Origin: Bursaphelenchus xylophilus
Lineage: Eukaryota > Nematoda > Chromadorea > Rhabditida > Aphelenchoididae
Direction: 5' to 3'
DNA: 64,000 nt
Assembly (NCBI GenBank): GCA_904066235.2
Contig: CAJFCV020000003.1
Coordinates: 12,338,001-12,402,000, forward strand
This document shows, piece after piece, positions 46,550 through 57,779 of this stretch; position 1 is the stretch's first letter; every line of letters begins with the position of its first letter. The notes under the pieces are model-generated. The model saw only the letters and a list, made by a program, of their open reading frames with translations, was not told where the DNA came from and did no database searches. The position numbers were made by a program, and so were the translations under genes.

Positions 46550-47375
46550 GCCCATTTTTTGAAGTTTTTCATTTTTTTCAACAAAAAATCTATTGGTCGA
46601 ACAATTTTATTACTTTATTTATCTTTTTTGAGCATTTTCACAACCTTGTTTCCCTTTTTGACCTACGAAACCATCCTAAAAAGTGATTCCGATATTCTCC
46701 ATGACCATCAGCTATTCTTGACGATTTTTTCACAAATTTGCTCAAATTTTTAATACTTTTTTGATTGATTTTATAACCAAGTCTTCTATCTGTAATTTCC
46801 GATAGTTTTCTTTACTCCGGGGGAGATATAATGTTCGTATTTTACCATTTCCCCATTTTCTTTGTACCTCTCGCTACTTTTCCATTTTTACTATTTTTCC
46901 CTCAAAAAATCGGGTTGTCAACGAAGCCCTGTGCCGTATTACACACTATTACTTGTCCTATCTTCCTTGTACATCACTTCCCAACTCATCAGGTCTTGAT
47001 CCGAACCGTTCTCGACCTTCTCCATAGTCATCAGCTGTTCTTAGTCATTTTTTTCCAAATTTTTTGTTTTCTCTATATTTTCCCCGCTGTCTCTTGCTAT
47101 ACGAAGCTTCTCTAGATTCTCTAGTCTTTGATTTTGATCCACATTCAACCAGAGTCATCATATTTTGCCCCACTTTGACATGTTTTTTGTTTTTTTCCCT
47201 CATTTTTCCAACCTCTTTTGTTTTTTCCATCAAAAAATCGAGCTGTCCGAAAAAATCTTTTTTGTACTATACTACTATTAGTCCTGCCCTGAATTTACTT
47301 CCTTTTCCAACCCATCAGCTCATGATCCGAACTGCTCCCGATAGTCTCCATAGCCATCAGCTGTTCTTTGAAAGT
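46550..47375. repeat. About 324-bp tandem repeat, three diverged copies
   Basis: CATCAGCT(A/G)TTCTT occurs at 46706, 47029 and 47354. Upstream of it each copy has CCGA(A/T).. TCTCCAT, and TTTTTCC(C/A)TCAAAAAATC earlier. Two clear units plus a partial one. Confidence 0.75.
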
Positions 47376-47640
47376 GTTGAGCGGACTTGACAAAAGCAAG
47401 TCCATTCGGCTGTTTGTCCAGTCGTTTGCACTTTCCGCGGTCTTTTCTCTCGCTTTTTGTTTTGTGTCCATTATATCCGGAAACCGGACTTTTTTGATCT
47501 CGGCCCCTCGGGCCATTCGGCTTCGATTTCGGTCGGGCGGATGGGATTGGTCTCAAAAAGCCTGAGGGATTCCCCTCAGAACTTTTTTGAGAGGGTCAGT
47601 ACATTGTAAAGTGGGCATTTGGAAGTTTTAATGAGGATTT
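47376..47640. other. GC-richer unique segment
   Basis: Open in both strands; contains the inverted pair CCTGAGGGA/TCCCCTCAG near 47560-47580. No gene assigned. Confidence 0.3.
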
Positions 47641-47644
47641 TGGG

Positions 47645-48400
47645 ATTGAACAGTGCAAAGTTTTTTTTTTTGGCCGCACTGTGCAAAATATTTTGGATTG
47701 CACAGTGCAAAATGTATTTGGATGCACTGTGCAAAATGTTTTTGCCGATTGCACAGTGCAACATTTTTTGTTGATTGCACTGTGCAAGATATTTTTGATT
47801 GCACAGTGCGAATTTTTGTTGGCTGCACTGTGCAAAACATTTTGGACTGCACTGTGCAAAATGTTTTTGGACGCACTGTGCAAATCTTTTTGCCGATTGC
47901 ACAGTGCAAAATTTTGTTGGCTGCACTGTGCGCATTGTTTCCGATTGCACCGTGCAAAGTTTTTTGTTGATTGCACTGTGCAAGATATTTTTGATTGCAC
48001 AGTGCGAAAATTTCTTGACTGCACTGTGCAAAGTGTTTTCGATTGCACCGTGCGAATTTTCGTGACTGCACTGTGCAAGATATTTGTGATTGCACAGTGT
48101 AAAATTTTGTTGGCTGCACTGTGCAAAATGTTTTCGATTGCACCGTGCAAAGCTCTTTGTTGACTGCACTGTGCAAAATATTTGTGATTGCACAGTGCGA
48201 AGTTTTATTGACTGCACTGTGCGTAATTTTTTGGCTTGCACCGTGCAATTTTTCGTCGATTGCACAGTGCGGAACTTTCTTGATTGCATTGTGCGAAATC
48301 TTTTTGATTGCACAGTGCAAAAATTTCTTGTCTGCACCGTGCAAAATATTTTGGACCGCACCGTGCAAAAATTTTTTTGATTGCACTGTGCAAAGTTTGT
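47645..48400. repeat. GCAC-N-GTGC palindrome array, short spacing
   Basis: About 27 palindromes with an average spacing of about 28 bp. Linkers alternate between forms such as AAAATATTTTTGATT and AATTTTGTTGGC. All six frames are partly open, giving spurious proteins of up to 286 codons. Confidence 0.9.
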
Positions 48401-48737
48401 GGCCTACAAAAGAATTAAAAATTGCCAAAAGCTTTGACCCAAAATATAATTTTAAGTTAGTTGAAACTAAAAAGCAACGCAACACCAAATTAAGTCAACC
48501 CGATTTTCTTAACTGAAAAGAAGTATGTTTGGTTTGCGTCTCTCGCCTCTCGCGGCCCTCTCTTTTCGCTGCGCTGTAGGTCAGTGACGTTTCTTTTATA
48601 TCTTGTGACTTTGCGTATAAGGTGTGCGATGTCTCTCGGAGATTTTTTAGCGTTTAATTACTGTAGCGGAATCGTTTTTTTTTGATATCTTTTAAGAGTT
48701 TCCGAGGCGGAATTAAATATTTTTTTGGATTTTTCTA

Positions 48738-49634
48738 TTAGGGTGGTCCAAAAGTCTTTTCGTTTTTTTAGGTGTCTTTTTGTCCAATTGTTTTTGTACA
48801 AAATAAAGACTTTTAGATGAATGTATTATATATATTCTTGAAGGTCTTGAGCTGCTTTATCATAATATATATTAAAAATTTTAATTGGTCTTTTATTGAA
48901 AATCTTTTAAGCTGTAGAAAAAACATGGAAAAATCCGAAATTCGTGTTTTTTTACGTTATTACCGAAAACAAGGCTTCAACGCAACTGCAGCAGCAAAGA
49001 AGATAAGCGAAGTTGAAGGCTACAATGTGGTCTCAGATCGTACTGCGCGATTGGTTCAAACGATTCAACGACGGCGACACGGACCTCGAGGGCAAGACGT
49101 CCTAAAAAACAATTTTGAAGGCGTAATTCACTTCGACTTCGTTCCAAATGCTCGGACTAGCGACGCAGACCTCTACTACGCTCCACTCGATCGAATGTAT
49201 GCAGCGATTGGCAAAAAATATCCCGCTTTGATCAATCGAACCCGCACACCCCTGCAACAAGACAACGCAAAACCTCGCACCGCCAAACAAACGAAGGAAA
49301 AAATCAAAACTCTCGACGCCATTGAACTTCTTCCAGATCCAGCGAATAGTCTGCACATTGTGTCACACGACTATCACCTTTTTCGCTCCATGGCACACTT
49401 TCTGCGTGGTCGTAGCTTCAATGATCTGGACGATGTCGAAAACGGGTGCCGCGAGTTTTTCGCCTCTAAGAACAAGGAGTGGTACCGCAGTGAGATCGAA
49501 CAACTTGCCGATAGATGGGTTCAAGCCATAGATTCAAATGGCCTTTACTTCGAAACTTAACTAGTTTTCGTTTGTTGTAAAATTATGTTTAAAGTTTTAA
49601 CAAAAAAAACGAAAAGACTTTTGGACCACCCTAA
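48738..49634 (+). mobile_element. mariner element with internal deletion, 897 bp
   Basis: TA at 48736-48737 and 49635-49636; inverted ends TTAGGGTGGTCCAAAAGTC and complement, about 31 bp. Shorter than the usual 1.2-1.3 kb. Confidence 0.9.
48925..49560 (+). pseudogene. mariner transposase, deleted and frameshifted
   Basis: The ATG at 48925 begins MEKSEIRVFLRYYRKQGFNA, the mariner N-terminal DNA-binding domain. Near 49045 the frame slips: the expected block RDWFKRFNDGDTDLEGK is present one frame over. The region between this block and the second catalytic block is shortened, so the part with the first catalytic Asp is missing. QQDNAKP (second Asp) is intact. The block before DYHLFRSMAHFLRGRSF reads NSLHIVSH where the family has SPDLAPS or similar, so the third Asp appears replaced by His. 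The end KEWYRSEIEQLADRWVQ... to ...LYFET is normal. The frame from 49101 to the stop at 49560 is open. A full mariner transposase has about 345 residues; this one has about 212. Confidence 0.85.
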
Positions 49635-49764
49635 TATTTCTTGATTTTTAAAAAATTTTCTTTTTTTAAAATTTTTTAAATATTTATTGTGCATATTTTT
49701 TGTCATTTTTATTTGTTTAAAAAAAGTCCATCATAAAACTGTAAAAAAAGAAAATATTTTTTTT

Positions 49765-50220
49765 CGCACTGTGCCACGCCAATTTTAGCCTATATTTCGT
49801 ATTGCACAGTGCAAAAAACGAAAATTTTTATGTTAAATTTTTGCACTGTGCAGACCTCAAAACAACAAAAAAAATATATTTTTCCGCACTGTGCAGTGCC
49901 AATTTTAGCCTATTTTTTGTACTGCACAGTGCAAAAAACGAAAATTTTTATATTAAATTTTTGCACTGTGCAGATTTCGAAACAACAAAAAAAAATATTT
50001 TTTCGCACTGTGCAACGCCAATTTTAGCCTATTTTTGGCGTTGCACAGTGCAAAAAATGAAAATTTTTATATTACATTTTTGCACTGTGCAGACTTCGAA
50101 ACAACAAAAAAATAACGTTTTCCCGCACTGTGCAATGCCAATTTAAGCTTTTTTGGGCATTGCACAGTGCGAAATTTGAAAAAAAAAAAAAAAAAAAATT
50201 GAGTTTTTGCACAGTGCAAA
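49765..50220. repeat. 120-bp tandem repeat built on palindromes
   Basis: GCACAGTGCAAAAAACGAAA at 49804 recurs at 49924 and (as GCACAGTGCAAAAAATGAAA) at 50044, spacing 120. Each unit has three palindromes and the linkers GACCTCAAAACAACAAAAA-type and GCCAATTTTAGCCTA. The array ends in an A run (50171-50188) and two more palindromes. Confidence 0.9.
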
Positions 50221-50508
50221 TTTTGAAATTTTTCCCGACCCCTTAAATTTTCAATTTTTACTTATTTTCCAGCGTTTTAACACTAAAATTTCTGAGAATT
50301 TCGTCCCGATTTATTTCAAACTCCACTTCCCCATCGCACTTCCGTGTCGGTTTATGTATTACATTTTCGACCGGTTTGTGACACCAAAACGTCCATTCAC
50401 GTCCCCCCGTTACCTTGTCCGTTCCCCCAAAAGCTGTCGTTTGCCCGAGCGCGCAGATTGCAATCAGTGGCCCCGTTTTGCTGGTTGCTGACCCAAACAG
50501 AGTGCAGA

Positions 50509-50601
50509 ATGACATCATCTTCTCTCTTCTTCAGATTCTCTCCGCTCATCCTTTTTTCCGCCTGCCATATCCAACGCCAGATTTGGAGCTCGGGAAGTGA
50601 G
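50509..50601 (+). CDS. Exon 1 (start uncertain)
   Basis: ATG at 50509 gives MTSSSLFFRFSPLILFSACH... ending SSGSE before GAG-GTGAGA. A good acceptor (CTTCTTCAG, ending 50535) lies inside, so the true exon may begin there and the ATG may be intronic. The last residues join smoothly to exon 2 (SGSE-SGPSKLDPP). Confidence 0.4.
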
Positions 50602-53600
50602 GTGAGATTAAGATTTTTTTTATTTTTTGATAGTTTTAGAGGCATTTTGAGAGATGGAAAATATGATTTTTTTGAGGTGGAATAAAAGTATTTTTTTATT
50701 ATTTTCGAAAAAAATTTTTAAATAAATTTTATTTTTTTTTATTTTTTGCGATGCTAAGATCGCAAAAAATAAAAAAATGGATTTTGGTGTGTGAAAAAAA
50801 AACAAAAAAAAATCAGAAAAATCAAAATTAAAAAAATATATTATTTGCTGATTTTTATTTTTTTTAGATTTTTTTTGATTTTAAAAAAAGTTTTTTCAGT
50901 GGATTTTACGCTCCAAAAAATTTTTTTTAGGGAATTTACAGTCAAAAAATTGTTATTTTTAAAAAAATTTATATATTTTTTTTCTTGAACTTTCCAATTT
51001 TAAATTTATTATTTTTGGAATTTCGGATTTTTCATTTTTTTTTATTTTTAAAAATTTTTCCTTTCAAAAAAAAATTATTTTAAAGAACCCCAAATTTATT
51101 AATTTTATTAATTTATAAACCTTTCACCCCATACTTCAGCCCGACCCTTCTGGCGACACATTGTTTTCGCCGCGCCCGCCGCTTTTCGCCCTCTTTCTAG
51201 TCCGGTCCAAGCAAGCTGGACCCGCCCGCGCCGACGCCCCGAAAGCAGTCCAAGCCGCGCCGCTCCACTCCAGCCACGACGACGATTGCCCAACCGCCGG
51301 TGGAGGCCTGGCCCAGGCCGGGCACACAGTCCTACCCCAATAGTGGGGCCAACTCCTTCGATGAGGCCAGCTCGTCGCTCTCGTTGCCGAATGCGTCGCC
51401 CGATCTGGCCAACTTGCATGATCTCCACATTCAAAGCCCCCAAGAGCAGGAGAGCGGGGGAATTGAGACGGTGTCGAGTTGTGGGTGAGTTGGATTTTTT
51501 GCATGGTGCAGTTTTGGGAATTACAATTTTTTTTATTATTTTTTTTTATTTTGCAATTTTTAAAATTTTTCAGTTTTTGCACAGTGCAGATTTCATTTTT
51601 TTTGCACGGTGCAGTTTTGGGAGTTACAATTTTTTTTGTTATTTTTTTTTATTTTGAAATTTTTAAAATTTCTCACTTCTTGCACAGTGCACATTTTTGT
51701 GATTTTTCGCACAGTGCAGATTTAATAAAATTTTTTTTGCACAGTGCAGATTTAATAAAATTTTTTTTGCACGGTGCAAATTTTTGTGTTTCTTTGCACG
51801 GTGCGTTTTTTTGTAATTTTTTGCACAGTGCAAGTTTTAAATTTTTTTGCACAGTACCGTGCTGATTTAATAAAATTTTTTTTGCACAGTGCAGATTTCA
51901 TTTTTTTTGCACGGTGCAAATTTTATATTTTTTTGCACGGTGCAAATTTTTGTATCCCTTTGCACAGTGCAAGTTTTATATTTTTTGCACAGTGCAAATT
52001 TTTGATTTTTTTTGCACTGTGCAGTTTCATTTTTTTGCACCGTGCAAGCTTCTTCATTTTTCGCACAGTGCAAATTTTATTATTCCTTTGCACTGTGCGA
52101 TTTTTGTAATTTTTTGCACAGTGTAAATTTTATTTTTTTTCGCACTGTGCAAAAAATTTCGAAATTCATTTTGTACCATACGGTCGTTCAAAAATAAAAA
52201 AACCCGAAAAACTAGTAATCTCTGAACCCACCCCTGCAGGGTTTACAATTTCGAACCACTTGTCACCACCTTTTTCCAACTTTTTCAATGCTTTTTAAAA
52301 CTTTTTTGGTCCAATATTACACTTGACCAACTAACCAGTGCAATCTAACTACAATTGCATTAGTTAACACATCAAGTTCTACTTGCGAAGTTCAAGTGCA
52401 ATTCTAAAATAGCTTTTGTAGTTGTTCCTTTATGTTTTTTCTCTTTTTGGCATTACAATTTTCATTTTCAGCGTCAAACATGTAAAAGAAGAGAGGCCGG
52501 TGGTCTGCCAGGCGAGGAGTTCGTCGTTTTGTCATACAATCATGCCTTCGGGATCACGTAAGTTTCTTTGTTTACTATTTTTAGCAATTTTTTGGGGTTT
52601 CGAGGGGGTTTTGAAGGATTTCCCTGATTTTCAGGGTTTTCGTGGTGGTACCTGAAATTGATGTCAATGAAAGCGGATTTTTGAAAAGTTTTTGAAAAAA
52701 ACAAATTATTATTTATTTCTAGAGGGCCAAACCTGCAATCTTTTTTTATTTCGGATGGTTTTAGGAACGTTTCCCTGATTTTCAGGGTTTTCGTGGTGTG
52801 ACCTAAAATTGATGTCAATGAATGCTGAATTTTGTGTGGGTTTTGAAAAAACAAGTTATATTTACGCCTGGAAAGCGAAACCTACGATTTTTTTATCATT
52901 TCGGATGGTTTTGGGACGTTTCCCTGATTTTCAGGGTTTTCGTGGTGGGACCCAAAAATTGTTGTGAAAAACGTCACATTTTAGAAACATGAAATAGTCA
53001 AGTTGTTGTAGGTTCTTTTTAGAGTGAATAGCATTTTTAGGTTGTTGGATTTCAAGAGGTTTTCGTGGTGGGACCAAAAAATATTAAATTTTTATTTTTT
53101 CTTACTTTTTTTAATAATATTTTTTTTGTAAATCATTGACTTTTCAGGTGGATGTCTAACCAAACGAATATGGCAGTCAGAGCAGCGAGTCTCGGTGAAC
53201 CAAGAGATTGTCAACCGAGAGATCGACTTGTACATGGAAATTGAGCGCAAAATGTCGGACGATGTGGAGTCAAAAACTGATGTTCTGGCTGCAGAAGTGA
53301 TCCGAAAAGTCCCTCCAACAAGGTCTCATAGCATGGTTGACAGCGTGAGTTGATAAAATTTTCTCAGTTTGAGGTATTTTGTTTCGCACTGTGCAATTAT
53401 TTCTAGTATTTTTTCGCACTGTGCGTGAGAAATGATTAAATTTTTTTATGAATAGTGTATACGAAGGATGCCTTTACGTATTTTACAATCAAAATAGGCG
53501 ATAGTTTTTTGTCAAAATTTCAAAAAAAAAACGAGTTTTTCGCCTTGCACAGTGCATCAAAAATTTTCATTTTTTGCACAGTGCAGTTTTAAAATTTTGT

Positions 53601-55096
53601 TGCTGCACGGTGCAGAAGAGATAAGAAGGTGAAAATTTTGTTCTTTCAGGTCATAAAACTACAGTATTTTCTGACAATACCATAAAAATTTTTATTTTGC
53701 TATTTGCACTGTGCAATTTTCAAATTTCTCTTGTTGCACCGTGCAGTCTCAAAATTTTGTTGCTGCACAGTGGGGAAGAGAGAAGAAGGCAAAAATTTTG
53801 ATTTGTCGGGTACTAAACAACAGTATCCTCTGAAAATTTTATAAAAAATCTTATTTTGCTGTTTGCACCGCGCAAACTTTCAAATTTTTCTCTCTGCACT
53901 GTGCGAAAAGCTCAAAAAATCGGAAATTGGTTTTTTGGACCCCAAAATCATCGCACATGCTTCTTCTTCTCCCATAATCTCTATTTCAATTTTTTCAGCC
54001 CTACTCCCAAGCCGGTCCATCGTCGTTTTCGCCGACGGCCGCGGATTACGAAGAGAATAGCTTCCAAAAAGACATTGCGGCGAGGATTCGAGGTGGGTTC
54101 ATTATGCATTCAGTTGAAGGGTGGTTTTGAGGGATTATGTAAAATTTCGCAGAGCACTCGAAAATTTTAACTAGCTGTCACGAGTGGGAAAATGAGAGAT
54201 AATAACGGGGTTTATGCTAATTTTTTGAAAATTTCGAAATTTCAAAAACTTGAGTGATTTATTGAATATAAATTTTTTATGAATTATTAATGATTTTTAT
54301 ATATTAAAATTAGTCAAAATGACAATTTTTTTTATAAAATTCCAAAAAAAATATTTTATGCAAATTTTTAAATTTGCATAAATTATAATTTTTCTTTGCT
54401 AAAATAGCCAAATAGGCCTGCTAAAAATATTTTTGAGCTGTTTTAACGACATTTTCAAAAAATTTTAAAATTTCAAAATTATGCAAATTTCACAAAAATT
54501 ATCATAATTCAGTATAAAACATCAATTTACAAGTCTTTCCGCACGGAATTCTGTTCTTTTTGAACTGAAATCAGCGACATGCACTGTGCGAAAACAAAAG
54601 TTTTTTTTGCACTGTGCAATTTCTGGGTTTTTGCACCGTGCATTTGGCTTTTTTTGGGCTGACTTTTTTTGCACAGTGCAAGCGCTAAAAAATAGTCCGG
54701 CGACTTTCAGGAAAGTCTTGTATTCAATTCTAATGACATTTTCTTCTTTCTGCAGTCCCTAAAATTTCAAAAAATCTCAAAAAAAAAAAAAAACAGTTTC
54801 AAAAAATTCCAAAAATTCTAAACCCGATAAATCGCTGAATCACATCGAAAATTTGAATTCATTCCACTCAAAATCAACTCGAAATGTCGGGGCGTTTAAT
54901 CCCTCCGCCGCCAAAAAGAGAAAAGTGGGCCGCATTCCGGGAAGTGTTGATCCCGAATTCGGCGGGTTTAAATTCCATTTGGCTGTCATGTACAGCAACA
55001 GTGCGTTGTACAGCATGCTGGAGCGGCGGTTTTTGGCGGCACTGAGTGGTGAGGAGGAGGTGTCGGCGAGCTCGAGTGATTCGAATATTCTTCTAG
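50509..55096 (+). CDS. Six-exon gene, unknown nuclear-type protein (partial)
   Basis: Exons: 50509-50601, 51201-51484, 52472-52557, 53148-53344, 53999-54092, 54797-55096. End phases (0, 2, 1, 0, 1, 1) match the next exon each time, which is the main support. Donors GTGAGA, GTGAGT, GTAAGT, GTGAGT, GTGGGT, GTAGGT; acceptors TTTCTAG, TTTTCAG (three times) and a weak AAACAG. About 350 residues so far, with no stop reached, so the 3' end is missing. The protein is rich in Ser/Pro (disordered), has a charged, helix-like stretch VSVNQEIVNREIDLYMEIER in exon 4, and a basic KKRKV in exon 6 that resembles a classical nuclear localisation signal. Exon 6 ends with a more structured-looking block (FKFHLAVMYSNSALYSMLER). 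I do not recognise the family. The start in exon 1 is a guess: upstream exons may exist. Confidence 0.6.
51201..51484 (+). CDS. Exon 2, Ser/Pro-rich
   Basis: Follows CTCTTTCTAG. Begins SGPSKLDPPAPTPRKQSKPR and continues through SFDEASSSLSLPNASPDLAN to ETVSSCG. GC-rich compared with its introns. A second frame is also open, but only this one joins exon 3 in phase. Confidence 0.65.
51505..52155. repeat. GCAC-N-GTGC palindrome array in intron 2
   Basis: About 22 palindromes with T-rich linkers (mostly TTTTATATTTTTT-type). It ends some 300 bp before exon 3. Confidence 0.87.
52472..52557 (+). CDS. Exon 3
   Basis: Flanked by CATTTTCAG and GTAAGTTT. Encodes VKHVKEERPVVCQARSSSFC then HTIMPSGS; phase 1 at its end. 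Confidence 0.65.
52615..53065. repeat. About 150-bp tandem repeat in intron 3
   Basis: TCCCTGATTTTCAGGG followed by TTTTCGTGGTG recurs at 52621, 52772 and 52921. The core CCCTGA-TTT-TCAGGG can form a small hairpin, and it includes TTTTCAGG, an acceptor-like sequence. Confidence 0.85.
53148..53344 (+). CDS. Exon 4, charged helix-like segment
   Basis: Flanked by ACTTTTCAG and GTGAGTTG. Encodes 65 codons beginning GCLTKRIWQSEQRVSV, with an amphipathic, charged run to ...KTDVLAAEVIRKVPPTR. Codon choice and composition are unlike the flanking introns, and it is the best-looking exon of the gene. Confidence 0.75.
53380..53910. repeat. GCAC-N-GTGC palindromes in intron 4
   Basis: About ten sites. 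A block of about 157-160 bp (AGAGA(T)AAGAAGG(T/C) after a palindrome, at 53614 and 53773) is repeated. One site is decayed to GCACAGTGG. Confidence 0.8.
53999..54092 (+). CDS. Exon 5
   Basis: Flanked by ATTTTTTCAG and GTGGGTTC. Encodes PYSQAGPSSFSPTAADYEEN then SFQKDIAARIR. Confidence 0.65.
54535..54725. mobile_element. Possible palindrome-bearing MITE in intron 5
   Basis: ACAAGTCTTTCC at the left and GGAAAGTCTTGT at the right are inverted with one mismatch or so, and four palindromes lie between. Resembles family C in having GCGACATGCAC just inside the left end. Confidence 0.5.
54797..55096 (+). CDS. Exon 6, with KKRKV basic motif
   Basis: The acceptor AAACAG (54796) keeps phase but is weak. 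The better acceptor TTCTTTCTGCAG (ending 54755) is out of phase because of the A run at 54779-54793, where a base-count error or a real frameshift is possible. The 54883-55096 part, from NVGAFNPSAAKKRKVGRIPG onward, is convincing. Confidence 0.5.
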
Positions 55097-55307
55097 GTAG
55101 GTGGAGGTGGAATTACTAAAAAATTGGTGAAAAAATGCATTTACTGGCTTGAAATAACTGTCAGCTTGCTGAATATTGATTTTTCAATATTTGTTCCGTC
55201 TTAAATTTTTATTATTTCCCCTAAAATGCGCTGATTTCCTTACTATCTTGGCTATTTTCCCCAAAAAAATAAAAAAACTAGATCATTTCCAAGTTTCTAC
55301 CGTAATA

Positions 55308-55462
55308 TCAGTCTGTCGGAAAAATAACGGCGGATTGTCGCGCCTCGGAATCGCCCATCATCGCTTAGCGACTTCAAGCCGCGGCTGGGAATTTGGTGCG
55401 CGATATCGGCGAAGCGAGACATTTTGATGCGACGATCCGCCGTTATTTTCCCGACAGACTGA
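55308..55462. mobile_element. Family B MITE
   Basis: TA on both sides (55306-55307 and 55463-55464), left end TCAGTCTGTCGGAAAAATAA, right end TTATTTTCCCGACAGACTGA. Confidence 0.88.
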
Positions 55463-55732
55463 TACTATCATAATATTCCATTCCCAGTCTGATGTAGGCC
55501 ACTACAAATGAAAACCCACTCCCTGATATTGATTATGCATTCGTAAATAACTATTTTTTGCATACACCCACAAGTTTCATCGCAATTTCGAAGTTTAGCC
55601 AGAGTTTTGTCGAACATTGCGCTACAGTAGGCTGTTGTTTATTTTGGACAATGTTTATCAGGTCCTGTAATGTGCCATGAAAATTTTATTTGGTTTTGCA
55701 CAGTGCAGTTTCGAAAATGAGCAATTAGATAC

Positions 55733-55925
55733 TAGTCGCGGAAAAAAGTCCTGGGAATTTCTCGCGGCCGTCGCGCTCCGAAAAGTTGATTTGTCGCTGC
55801 GAAACGCGGGAATCGCGCGCGACAATAAGGCAAAATCAACAAAATTGCACTGTGCAAAAGCACTTTTCGGGTTCATGCACAGTGCAGAGTCGCAGAAAAT
55901 TCCCAGGACCTTTTTCCGCGACTAG
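55733..55925. mobile_element. Family G MITE, TA duplication
   Basis: Inverted ends CTAGTCGCGGAAAAAAGTCC and complement, continuing through TGGGAATTT; TA at 55731-55732 and 55926-55927. The interior contains two palindromes (55846 and 55877). 193 bp. Confidence 0.8.
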
Positions 55926-56049
55926 TAGTAATACTCTAATAAATTTTGATTTCTTGAGTCTTCATACGACATGTGGAGGACACTCTTTAATCCTCATATC
56001 CTAATATAGCCAATTTTTCCTTGTAGGGCGAAAAAAACTGTATTTCTTT

Positions 56050-56255
56050 TATTGCACTGTGCAGTTTTTGAATTTGCTATTGCACTGTGCAAAGCATCTT
56101 CAAACTTCAAAATTTCGCTTTCATCAATTTTATGAAACCCCAGTTTTTCAAGAAACCAAATTTAGGACCCTCAGGGTATCCCCGCACCGTGCAAACATCT
56201 CTTTTATTCTCTGCACAGTGCAATTTTCCCAATTTTTGTCTGCACAGTGCAAACG
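56050..56255. repeat. Scattered GCAC-N-GTGC palindromes
   Basis: Five sites between 56054 and 56250. Confidence 0.8.
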
Positions 56256-56539
56256 TCGCAAATCGAAAGGTGAAGAAAGCATTATGACTTAGTCTAAAGT
56301 ATCATCCGGTAAAAGCACCCTTCCCATGATACAAATTAGTACAGCAATTAGAGAACTGCGTTATTGTGACGCTCCGAATTCTTTTCATTTCCAACAAATC
56401 TGATATCCCCCTTTTTGAGGCGATTAGATGGGGATGGTTAATCCGGCAAACGCGTGGAAGTTGTACGAAAAATATCTTGTTTCATAATGCCGATTACGGG
56501 TCTTTTGTGTGGAGAAAACAGTCTTAAAGGGTATTTCAT

Positions 56540-57295
56540 CTTTCGCACTGTGCAGTGGAACGTTTTCAGGAAATTGGTTTTTGCACGGTGCGATGGACAC
56601 TTTGTGTCGCGAAGGTATTTTTACTGCACTGTGCAATGTTTTCCAATTTTTGCACAGTGCAGAAAACGAATTTTTTCGTTCGCACTGTGCAATAAATTTG
56701 TTTCTAGGTTTTGCACAGTGCAGACAACAAATTTTTCTTTCGCACTGTGCAATGACTTTTTTTTAGATTTTTGCACAGTGCAGACAACATTTTTTTCCTT
56801 TGCACAGTGCGATAAGATGTCTTGGCGATTTTGCACTGTGCGAGGGACTTTTTGTGTCGCAAACATCTTTTTTCTGCACTGTGCGATGATTTCAACTTTT
56901 CGCACTGTGCAATGACTTTTTTTAGAGTTTCGCACTGTGCAGACAACAATTTTTTTCTTTTGCACTGTGCGATAAGATGTCTTGGCGATTTTGCACCGTG
57001 CGATGGACTTTTTGTGTCGCAAACATCTTTTTTCTGCACTGTGCGATGATTTCAACTTTTCGCACTGTGCAATGACTTTTTTTAGAGTTTGCACAGTGCA
57101 GACAACGAATTTTTTCTTTTGCACAGTGCAATAAGATGTCTTGGCGATTTTGCACTGTGCGATGGGCTCTTTGTGTCGCAAACATCTTTTTTCTGCACTG
57201 TGCAATGATTTTAACTTTGCGCACTGTGCAATGACTTTTTTCTGCGTTTCGCACCGTGCTGACAACACATTTTTTCTTTTGCACAGTGCAACCCC
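56540..57295. repeat. 160-bp tandem repeat built on palindromes
   Basis: GATAAGATGTCTTGGCGATT occurs at 56811 and 56971, and ATAAGATGTCTTGGCGATT at 57131, spacing 160. Each unit has about six palindromes and the linker GTGTCGCAAACATC. 56540-56800 is a looser start of the array. Confidence 0.9.
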
Positions 57296-57549
57296 CAAAA
57301 ACAGCCCACTACAGCACACTTGCGTCAAGAATGGAATAAAAATTCCGTCTATGTCCCTCGAATGTGTCATTTCGTTACCGTAGCCCTCCATGAAGTCAGA
57401 TGTTTGTGAGGTATGAGTCAATTACTGTGTTAGCTTTTAATTCTTTCGCAAAAACACACACCCCCACGCCCCCTACTTGGTATGCCGCTAATGGAGTATT
57501 CAATTAAGTCGTTGAGTTTCCGAATTCGAATTGAAATTTTCCTTTTGAC

Positions 57550-57720
57550 TCTTTGACTCGAGAAAAAAAGGGCCCAAAATGCGTGGGCTGGATGAGAAGA
57601 GAGCGGCCGAAAAAGTTTGCGGCCAAAAAGTTTTCATCGCTCCCCGAGCAGATGTGTTTTTTCAAGCGGGAAAGAACGGCTTTCGAAGCCGGATTTTCGC
57701 TAGCCGATTTTTCGAAATTA
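57550..57720 (+). other. Exon-like island, uncertain
   Basis: GC-richer than its flanks and open in two + frames (...KKFAAKKFSSLPEQMCFF... and ...KVFIAPRADVFFQAGK...). No consensus acceptor precedes it and it does not continue exon 6 in phase. Confidence 0.22.
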
Positions 57721-57779
57721 AAAAAAAATTTTTTTTCAAAAAAAAATTTTTTTCAAGATACCATAAGTAATACATATGT

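Noticed and set aside
47576..48488. Open frames of 286 and 261 codons on the minus strand
   Set aside because: Same cause: GCAC-N-GTGC array with short linkers lacking stops.
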